From: S012-113 sp965368405 | GTDB lineage: Bacteria; Bacteroidota; Bacteroidia; Cytophagales; Cyclobacteriaceae | Direction: 5' to 3' | Assembly: GCA_965368405.1 (NCBI GenBank) | Contig: CBDUMS010000001.1 | Location: 38,078 to 102,077, forward strand | Length of the DNA: 64,000 nt | Part shown: in pieces, positions 25,657 through 34,000 of the stretch | How positions within the stretch are numbered: the first letter of the stretch is position 1 | Layout: each line of letters begins with the position of its first letter | The notes under the pieces: model-generated | Told to the model about the DNA's origin: nothing | The model's input: the letters and a program-made list of their open reading frames with translations, nothing else | Database searches by the model: none | Position numbers and translations under genes: made by a program

Positions 25657-27330
25657 ATGAAGCTTAAGTACAATAATCGCCAAAAATTTGAACCAATATA
25701 TCCTGACCAGGATGAGTGGCCCGTTGTTAAACTGAGTAAAACAAGGGAAGAGTTTATTCGTAGTGTAACCGAAGCGAGTGTTGCTCACATAAAAAAAATT
25801 CGTCCTTCTTCTGCAGCTTTAATCGAGGAACTTGAGATAACTCGGCACTTAGAAAAACATAGGCTTGCAAATAATGCCTGGGAGGTAGATCCTGATGATG
25901 AAGTAGCCTTTTGGAAGAAGGTAAAGGCAGACCTTATGGAACTCAGCGGTAGTACCGAAACCGACGGTAAAGAGCTTGAGGTACTTTACAGGATAGTAGA
26001 TCGGTACTCGAATGAAATCGCAGGCAATTTTCAAACATCTTATTATCGAGTAGCAAGGAGCGTTGTAACATTTGGTTTTGCCCGCTTATTAAATGCCTCG
26101 CAGACGAAGCGGTTCTCCGGTTTATTCAGAGGAAGTAAAACTTTAAGAGACAAGATTAGGATTAGAGGTTATACCGATTCGCTAAGGACTCTTGCAAAAA
26201 AAGGCACCATTGTAATGGTACCAACGCATTTTAGTAATCTTGACTCTATCTTGATTGGATGGGTAATTCATGAACTAGGGCTTCCCCCCTTTATTTATGG
26301 GGCTGGCTTAAATCTCTTTAATATGAAGATTTTTGCCTATTTCATGAATTCGGTCGGTGCCTATAAAGTCGATCGCAGAAAGAAAAACTTATTATATCTC
26401 GAAACATTAAAAACATACTCTAATCTAGCCGTGCAGACAGGATGCCACAGTCTTTTCTTCCCTGGTGGTACGCGGTCGAGATCTGGAATGATTGAAAAAA
26501 GGCTAAAACTAGGACTACTAGGCACGGCCCTTGAAGCTCAGCGCGAGAGCTTCAAAACGGATCCCGACAAGAAAGTTTTTATTGTACCCGTAAACTTGAA
26601 TTACAATTTTGTTTTAGAAGCGCCCTCTTTAATTAATCAATATTTGATGCAGAAGGGTAAAGAGCGTTACTACCTTAACTCAGATGAGTACACTACCTCG
26701 TATAAAATTGTAAAATTTCTTATTAAATTTTTCACGAAGCAGGCTGAGATCTCGGTAACAATAGGACACCCGATGGACTTATTTGGCAATTATGTAACGA
26801 ACGAAGGGCGCTCTATCGGTAAACTTGGTCAACCTATAAATCCGATCGACTACTTTACAAAAAATGGTGAAATCGTTACCGATAAGCAACGCGATGAGGA
26901 GTACACCAGACTATTAAGCAACCGGATTGTTGAAGAGTTTCATAAGTTCAATGAAGTACTACCCAGCATATTAGTTGCTTTTGTTGCCTATAGACTTTTT
27001 AGGAAACAACACTCAAACCTCGATCTGTATGCATTCTTGCGCCTACCCGAAGACGAGCTCGAATTAAAGTATGACAGTTTTAAAGAAAGTGCTGCAAATA
27101 TTATTCAGGTGCTCCAAGAGTTAGCCCATAATGATAAGGTATTGCTAGCACCGGATTTCGAGAAATCGCTTGACGAAATTCTAGTAACTGGTCTTACCAA
27201 TTTAGGCATGTATCATTCTAAACGACCGTTACAGAAAAATAGTGAAGGAAATATCATAACAGAAGATCTCAATCTTCTCTACTTTTATCATAATCGATTA
27301 GTGGGCTATAATTTAGATCAATATGTCTAA
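25657..27330 (+). CDS. PlsB/PlsC-like glycerophospholipid acyltransferase
   Basis: This enzyme should acylate glycerol-3-phosphate or lysophosphatidate at the inner membrane. The 557-residue protein is longer than PlsC (about 250), with a helical N-terminal extension of about 180 residues and a C-terminal extension of about 170, which is closer to PlsB. The acyltransferase block I is HFSNLD (an HX4D motif near residue 189-194) and block III is FFPGGTRSRSG (about 269-279). It overlaps gpsA, which makes its likely substrate, by 8 bp. This supports a glycerol-3-phosphate acyltransferase role, though lysophosphatidate acylation cannot be excluded. Confidence 0.85.
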   Translation: MKLKYNNRQKFEPIYPDQDEWPVVKLSKTREEFIRSVTEASVAHIKKIRPSSAALIEELEITRHLEKHRLANNAWEVDPDDEVAFWKKVKADLMELSGSTETDGKELEVLYRIVDRYSNEIAGNFQTSYYRVARSVVTFGFARLLNASQTKRFSGLFRGSKTLRDKIRIRGYTDSLRTLAKKGTIVMVPTHFSNLDSILIGWVIHELGLPPFIYGAGLNLFNMKIFAYFMNSVGAYKVDRRKKNLLYLETLKTYSNLAVQTGCHSLFFPGGTRSRSGMIEKRLKLGLLGTALEAQRESFKTDPDKKVFIVPVNLNYNFVLEAPSLINQYLMQKGKERYYLNSDEYTTSYKIVKFLIKFFTKQAEISVTIGHPMDLFGNYVTNEGRSIGKLGQPINPIDYFTKNGEIVTDKQRDEEYTRLLSNRIVEEFHKFNEVLPSILVAFVAYRLFRKQHSNLDLYAFLRLPEDELELKYDSFKESAANIIQVLQELAHNDKVLLAPDFEKSLDEILVTGLTNLGMYHSKRPLQKNSEGNIITEDLNLLYFYHNRLVGYNLDQYV

Positions 27331-28366
27331 TCATCCCGTAGGTGTAATCGGCGCAGGTAGTTTTGGCACTACTGTAGCCAATCTTTTAGCCGAGAATTCA
27401 GAGGTGCTTCTGTACGCGAGAAGCCCAGAGCTTTTCCAACAAATGGTTAACCAGAGGCAGAGCCGGGATTATGTGTTACACGAGAATATAACACCAATAG
27501 AAACCCTTGAGGAACTTGCAACCCGATCTGAGGTTATTTTCCCAGTTGTGTCTTCTTCGGGCTTTCGTGACATGATGAAAAGTGTAGCACCCTACCTTCA
27601 TCCTTACCATACCCTTATACACGGTACAAAAGGTTTAGATGTTACCCTCTTAGATGGCCAAAGGCTCTCAGATAACGAGCTTATTGTTAATCGCAATAAT
27701 GTAAAAACCATGAGTGAGGTTATGTTAGAGGAAAGTGCAGTGGTTAAAGTGGGCTGCCTTGCCGGACCAAACCTTGCACGTGAAATTGCAGACGCACACC
27801 CGGCCGCTACCGTTGTTGCCAGTCGATTCGATTCTGTAATTGCAGATGGGCAACGCTTGCTTCGGAATGACCGATTTCAAGTATACGGCAATAAAGATCT
27901 TATTGGCATAGAGCTTACAGGCGTTCTTAAAAATATAATTGCTATTGCTGCAGGAGCTTTAAGTGGTTTAGGATATGGTGAGAATGCACGTGCCCTACTC
28001 ATAAGTCGCGGCATGGTAGAAATGATCCATTTGGGCAAAGCCCTTGGTGGCAATACCGAGGCTTTTATTGGCCTTGCAGGCGTAGGAGACCTCATTGCTA
28101 CCTGTTCAAGTAATTTAAGTAGGAACTTTACAGTAGGCTATCGCTTAGCTAAAGGCGAAACTACAGAGCAAATAATGAGTTCGATGCAAGAAGTGGCTGA
28201 AGGAATTAATACAGTTCGTATTGTAAATCATTTCGCAAGTCATTATCAATTTAGAGCACCTATAACCGAGAAATTATACCAGGTTCTGTTTGAAGACCTA
28301 ACTGTTCAAGAAGCTTTACAATACTTAATGAAAATTCCCCTAAACGTAGATATCGACTTTCTTTAG
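27323..28366 (+). CDS. gpsA: NAD(P)-dependent glycerol-3-phosphate dehydrogenase
   Basis: GpsA makes sn-glycerol-3-phosphate from dihydroxyacetone phosphate for phospholipids. The 347 residues include the N-terminal dinucleotide motif GVIGAGSFGT, the catalytic Lys region in TGVLKNIIAIAAG and the substrate-binding GLAGVGDLIATCSSNLSRN. This enzyme makes G3P, whereas glpD at 42363 oxidises it. Its stop overlaps that of the convergent protease gene by 4 bp. Confidence 0.96.
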   Translation: MSNHPVGVIGAGSFGTTVANLLAENSEVLLYARSPELFQQMVNQRQSRDYVLHENITPIETLEELATRSEVIFPVVSSSGFRDMMKSVAPYLHPYHTLIHGTKGLDVTLLDGQRLSDNELIVNRNNVKTMSEVMLEESAVVKVGCLAGPNLAREIADAHPAATVVASRFDSVIADGQRLLRNDRFQVYGNKDLIGIELTGVLKNIIAIAAGALSGLGYGENARALLISRGMVEMIHLGKALGGNTEAFIGLAGVGDLIATCSSNLSRNFTVGYRLAKGETTEQIMSSMQEVAEGINTVRIVNHFASHYQFRAPITEKLYQVLFEDLTVQEALQYLMKIPLNVDIDFL

Positions 28367-29616
28367 TCTGATGAAGTAATTGAATCTATCGCGCTAAGTC
28401 GTTGTAGCAAAGGAGGATGCGAATAGTTGAAGAACACATAAGCTGGATGGGGCAATAAGTTACTTAAGTTGTCGGCAGATAATTTTTTAAGTGCACCAGC
28501 CAATTCTGTACCACTTGATGTCTCACTTGCATATTGATCGGCCTCAAACTCATTCTTTCTGCTGATCATATTCATTAAGAGGCCTGTAATCATCGATATC
28601 GGTGAATAGAGTATACCAAACGCTATTAAGTTTAGATGAATACGCATGGTGTCCCCGCCCAGTGCAATTGATAGCGCTGTATTGAAAATCATCAAAGAAA
28701 GGATATACAGCATTAACCCGGTCTGCAATACAGAAAGCACTAACCCCTGTTGAATATGTTTCTTTTTGTAATGCCCTACTTCGTGTGCAAAAATTGCCAC
28801 AAGCTCCTGAATAGAGTGATTTTCAATAAGGGTGTCGTAGAGCACAACTTTCTTTTTCTTGCCCAGTCCACTAAAAAACGCATTAGCCTTGCTCGATCTT
28901 TTCGACCCATCAATAACATAAATATTCGTTAGTGGAAACCCAACTTGCTTTGCATAAGAAGTGATTGCATCGCGTAGCTCCCCCTCTTCAAGTGGGCTAA
29001 GTTTATTAAATAATGGCAAAATCAGGGAAGTATAAAACATGTTCATGATGAACATGAATAAGGATATAGCCACCCAGAATACCAACCAAAAATTAACACC
29101 AAGACTATCAACTAAAAGGAGAAGTACGGCCAATATCCCTCCGCCAATTATTGCACCGAGAAGATACCCTTTCAGCTTATCGAACCAAAACACTTTGGCC
29201 GTAGTTTTATTGAAGCCATACTTTTCTTCTATTACGAAGGTAGAATATAATTGAAAGGGAATATTAATGATATCGGATAGTATAAACAAAGCCCCAAAAA
29301 AGGCAAGAGAAAGCCAAAGATCACTTTCCAAATAGGACGAAATAAACGTATCTACCCAACCGAATCCACCTATCCAAAGGACGATTAGGGTTAACGTTGT
29401 ACTAAAAGCTGAGGTAATAAAGGAGAATTTTGCCGTTTCCTTATGGTACCGTTGCGACTTGCTATATTGCGCTTCGTCATAGATGCCAGCCGCTTCTTTC
29501 GGCAGAGCCTCCTTGCTATGCTTCAAATTCAACCAGTCCAGAATCTCACCCAGGAGATATCCGAATAGTACAATTACAGTAATTATAATTAGGTAGTCTG
29601 AACCAGTTAACATCAT
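28363..29616 (-). CDS. M48 family (Ste24/HtpX-like) membrane metalloprotease
   Basis: This integral membrane zinc protease belongs to the CAAX-protease-1/Ste24 type. The zinc site HEVGH is present in AHEVGHYKKKH and the third ligand Glu in FEADQYAS. Six to seven hydrophobic segments surround them, and the 417-residue length fits Ste24 homologues rather than shorter HtpX. Prenylated substrates are not expected in bacteria, so a membrane protein quality-control role is the usual inference. Confidence 0.93.
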   Translation of the reverse strand: MMLTGSDYLIIITVIVLFGYLLGEILDWLNLKHSKEALPKEAAGIYDEAQYSKSQRYHKETAKFSFITSAFSTTLTLIVLWIGGFGWVDTFISSYLESDLWLSLAFFGALFILSDIINIPFQLYSTFVIEEKYGFNKTTAKVFWFDKLKGYLLGAIIGGGILAVLLLLVDSLGVNFWLVFWVAISLFMFIMNMFYTSLILPLFNKLSPLEEGELRDAITSYAKQVGFPLTNIYVIDGSKRSSKANAFFSGLGKKKKVVLYDTLIENHSIQELVAIFAHEVGHYKKKHIQQGLVLSVLQTGLMLYILSLMIFNTALSIALGGDTMRIHLNLIAFGILYSPISMITGLLMNMISRKNEFEADQYASETSSGTELAGALKKLSADNLSNLLPHPAYVFFNYSHPPLLQRLSAIDSITSSD

Positions 29617-29636
29617 TGAGAATATTTAATTGAGTG

Positions 29637-29668
29637 CAAAGATTCCTAATAATATTGAGTCAACCAAT
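29637..29668 (-). promoter_or_regulatory. Candidate promoter of the M48 protease gene
   Basis: On the minus strand ATTG at 29668-29665 is followed after 20 bp by AATCTTTG at 29644-29637, with one mismatch in each element. The ATG lies 20 bp beyond. Confidence 0.33.
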
Positions 29669-29721
29669 TATGTGCAAAAAGCTTTTCGGAAGGCTGGTTT
29701 CAGATAGTATAAGACGGCATT

Positions 29722-30819
29722 CTAAAAATCAGGGCAAGGAATTAATCTGACATTTTTGGGTGGCTTACGAGGATCACCAGTAAACCAAGCATAGGACATC
29801 GAAAACTCATGCGCACCTCCCGACGAAGATCCTAATTTAGAAATGGTTATATCATAGCTATAACCAATATTTAAAATATTATCACGATTACGCTTACTAT
29901 ATCCTAAGAGAAACACGGCAGCCTCGTTATTACTAAATTCGCCCACTTTCTTAAATGGGAAACCACGATACCATGCACCAATAACAATAGGCTCAAATGT
30001 AAAATAAAGACCTATATCCAATTGATTAAACACTCCCTGGTTTCGATATTGAAAGGTTGGCGTAATACTCCGCTCCTGCTCTTCGGCGTATAAACCATGA
30101 TCTATTACACCCGACTTGAGGAAGAATTTATAACCGCCATGCAATGACCATTTCATGGGCAAGCGGCTTTCTTCCCCTATCAATGATTGATTAGGCTGGG
30201 TAGTATGACTGTTAGAGAGGCCAATGAATGCGCTTTCGGAATACAGCATAAAACCTAAGGCCATATCAAAATAATTCTTCTGGGCTCCAGTATTAAACTG
30301 CTCTGCCGTAGGGCCCGTTATAAAACCGTTAGCATCGTATTGATCTCCAAACGTTAAACTGCTGAAGTTTATATCTCTTAGCACATATCCTGCGGATGCT
30401 CCAACTCGAAAAGTAAAGGTTTTGCTCAAAGGCAACTGGTAAGCATAAAATCCAGCAAAATTGGTCGATCGAAGTCCAGCCAAACCCTCTCGGTCTGTTT
30501 GAATAAGGAACCCGACACCACTATTCTTATCGTCTATAAAATGATCGACATATGCCGATAGCGTTACAAAGTTTGCTTCTAGGGCTGGCCACTGACTTCG
30601 GTAATTCGTACCAACGCGTGTAAATTTTGTGGAGCCGGTAAAGGCTGGGTTAAGATATAAGGGAGCCGAATAGAACTGAGAGTACTGTACATCTTGTGCA
30701 CGCAATTCCATTCGCGTGCCAAACCCAATACTTAGGCAGCCTATGACACACAACAAGAGAAGTGATCTTTTTTGTGTGGTACTTTTAAGAACTAATGCTT
30801 TTCTCAATCGGCTTTTCAC
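29722..30819 (-). CDS. PorP/SprF family type IX secretion membrane protein
   Basis: PorP/SprF proteins are outer-membrane barrels that pair with specific CHU_C-domain cargo in the type IX system. A basic N-terminus and hydrophobic leader (about 20-42) precede QDVQYSQFYSAPLYLNPAFTGS, the family's signature region, followed by beta-barrel strands to the C-terminus near RLIPCPDF. The start is GTG at 30819, giving 365 residues with a rather long leader; an internal start is possible. It is divergent from the 1746-residue CHU_C protein at 31100, its most likely partner. Confidence 0.92.
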   Translation of the reverse strand: MKSRLRKALVLKSTTQKRSLLLLCVIGCLSIGFGTRMELRAQDVQYSQFYSAPLYLNPAFTGSTKFTRVGTNYRSQWPALEANFVTLSAYVDHFIDDKNSGVGFLIQTDREGLAGLRSTNFAGFYAYQLPLSKTFTFRVGASAGYVLRDINFSSLTFGDQYDANGFITGPTAEQFNTGAQKNYFDMALGFMLYSESAFIGLSNSHTTQPNQSLIGEESRLPMKWSLHGGYKFFLKSGVIDHGLYAEEQERSITPTFQYRNQGVFNQLDIGLYFTFEPIVIGAWYRGFPFKKVGEFSNNEAAVFLLGYSKRNRDNILNIGYSYDITISKLGSSSGGAHEFSMSYAWFTGDPRKPPKNVRLIPCPDF

Positions 30820-31099
30820 AAATTAATAGTAGTCTGAATAACGATGCATTATTATAAATGTTATTTGCTCATCAACATTTTACTGCTAGAATAACAAATT
30901 AAGAGCTACGAACAAAAATACATTCTTGAATAACATTATTTTTCAATACTATCCATGTATTTTTCCCAATTATGGTTTTTAAGCCAATATTATTAGCATA
31001 AATTAGTCATTTTTGAAACTAAGGGTCACTTTTTTATTGTTTTAATGTATCAAGAAGTGAAATTTAACGTTTAGTATAACACGATATATTCAAAAATAT
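30820..31099. other. AT-rich divergent intergenic region between PorP/SprF and its candidate cargo
   Basis: These 280 bases are the longest gene-free stretch in the window. The sequence is strongly AT-rich and should hold both divergent promoters. On the plus strand CATTTTTG (about 31008-31015) is a 7 of 8 match to the -7 element. No RNA gene, long inverted repeat or coding frame is evident. Confidence 0.5.
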
Positions 31100-34000
31100 A
31101 TGCCAAAACTAAAAGCCAGATTACTGGTTGGTATTTTATTATTAGCAGTAAGCTTAGTCGGATACGGACAATCTCCACTATCGCAGACTAACTGGTACTT
31201 TGGTAATTCCGATTACGGAATTCGATTTGCGCGACCCGATTACACTGCCACTCTCGATAGCACCAATATGAATCCCCCCTTTGGGCGCTTTGGTAATGCT
31301 ACCGCGAATCATCCGGAAACAGGCGACCTCCTCTTCTATACCGATGGCCAGTTTGTTTATGATGGCAACTTCCAGTTAATGGATGGGATTATTGCAGGCA
31401 ATCCATCGTTTTTATTGAATGCGGATGTCAATAAAAATCAAAATACGGCAATCGTAAGTACACCGGGAGATGAAGACCGCTACCTTGTCTTTACTAACAC
31501 GCCCGGAAATTCACTCAACTATTCCGTTGTTGATATGACTTCAGCAGGAAATGCTGTTTTCCCTCAACCAAATCTGGGCACAGTATCTGTTTTCAACCAG
31601 ACAATCGCTTCCAGCACGGCCTCGCCAAGCGGTGCTATGCTTGCCCTGTCTAAAGATGACCTTAGTGGTTATTGGCTTATTACGGCAGATGCTGGAACCA
31701 GTAATTACAAAGTATTAGATATTAATGGCGCAAACCCAGGCGGCTGGCTAGAGAATTCTTATGATCTAGGCACGCCATTAATTGCTGCAAACATGAGCTA
31801 TTCGCCAGTTAGTGGCAAAATTGCTGTATCCCCGAGTGTCTCGAATACTAATATTCTAATCCTCGATTTCGACGATATTACCGGCGTTCTTTCGTATGAT
31901 ACAGTTATCCTGAATTCAGGTAATGCCGATCAGGCTACAGAAGCTATCTACGATACCGAATGGTCTTTTGACGGGACTAAGCTTTATATATCACGATATG
32001 GTGGTTCCGCAAATGTGGGTGACCTCTTACAGTGGGATTCTACCTTGCCTTCTTCTAGCTCGTTAGTATCTGTCCTTCCCGCACAGGTTTTTGGTTCTTA
32101 TGGCTTGCAAGTTGGTCCAGACACAACAATTTATCATTTATACCAGGAGTTTAACGGTGGCCCTTTTTTAGTTGGTGAAATAAATGATACCGATTCAATT
32201 GCATCGGCAGTACAATATAATTCTCGAGTCTTTGGTGGTCAGGATTTCAATAGTCATCAATTCCCTGCTTTATTACCGCCAAGGAGCAATATGCTCAATG
32301 TAGATTTTACAACGGCAGGTGAATGTGCTAATACACCCATAACATTTTATCCAATTATTACTCCTGCCCCGGATAGTGTCTTTTGGGACTTTGGCGATGG
32401 TATGGGTACATCACGCGATCTATCTCCTTTTTACACCTACACTAGCGAAGGATCTTATAATGTTATATTATCTGCAGCACTGAATGGGCAAATCACTCAA
32501 CAGCCAAGAACACTAACTATTCGTCCATTTGACCTTGAATTAAGTCTGGTCGCAGATACGGTAGCCTGTACTTGTGAGTTACCGAAATATGGGCCAACCT
32601 GTACTCCATTTAGTGTTACTGCGCAGGTTAATAACGAACCGCCCGGTGCAACCTACCTTTGGTCGAATGGCGATACGGGGCTTACATTAACACCAGACTC
32701 TGCTGGGTACTATTATGTAATAGCAACGGACCCAACGGGCTGTAGTACCTATGCTGGCGTTAATGTCCAGGAATATGGTGTTACTGATCAAAGAGCTAAT
32801 ATTTGGTATTTCGGTACCAATGCAGGAATAGATTTTAATCCGCCGGGGACGAATGCCCTTGATGATGGTATTATGGATGCACCCGAAGGCTGTACCGCCA
32901 TATCCGATAGAAATGGGGCTATATTGTTTTATACCGATGGCGATAACGTATATGTAAAAGACCGGATAACCGAAGTTCATTCCTTAATTGATACCGGCAT
33001 AGGCGGAAGTACGCTCTCATCGCAATCCGTAATTGCGGTACCCTTTGCCAATGACGAAACCCTCTATTACATCTTCACAACCGAAGAGGTTGGCTCTGGG
33101 GTTGGCAACTATGAATTTAAGTTCTCTGTCTTTGATTTAAAACTTAATAATGGTGCCGGGGGCATTGCAGAAAAAGACATTCCGCTTTTCTCGCGAAGTA
33201 CAGAACGCATAACGGCAAACAATAATTGGGTTGTTATTCATGAATATGGGAACAACAACTTTAGGGCCTATCCTATTACAACAGCAGGGCTAGGAAACCC
33301 AGTTGTTTCCAGTATGGGTTCCGATCATTCAACAGCTGCCAAAGAATATGGCCAGGGTTATATGAAATTCTCAGGTGACGGCACAAAGCTAGCTGTTGCC
33401 CTACCAGAAGGACCTAATGGCCCTAATTTCGTAGAAGTCTTTGAATGGGACGACGCTCTGGGAGAAGTTACGGATGTAAGAAGATTAGACCTATCTGCCG
33501 ATGGTGCCGTCGGAGATGTAGTTTACGGAGTTGAGTTCTCTCCTGATGGGAATAAGCTCTATGCAACGGTACAAGGTGCCGCCTCTTCTCAGATAATGGA
33601 ATATAGGGCGGATACACTAGAAAGAATGCGGGTGATCACACCCATAATGTCGACTGGAGGCAAATTAGGAGCCATTCAAGTTGCTCCAACCGGTCAGGTA
33701 TTTGTTGCCGTAGAAGGTGCCAGTAGCCTTGGACAGATCAATGTTAATTCGGATACAATTACTGCATCAACCTATAATGCCAATGGTTTTGCACTAGCCG
33801 CAGGAACTACAAGCCAGTTAGGCTTGCCCAATTTTGCGCAGAATTTTGGTTCCCCAACAATGCCGCCAGGATATTTTGTTTCCTCTCCAGTATGCGTTGG
33901 TCAGATTGTGACCATGGACGCCCAGACCACATCGGTAATCGATACCGCATTTTGGCAAATTGCCGATAATACAGGGAGTATAGTTTTTACAACACAAAAC

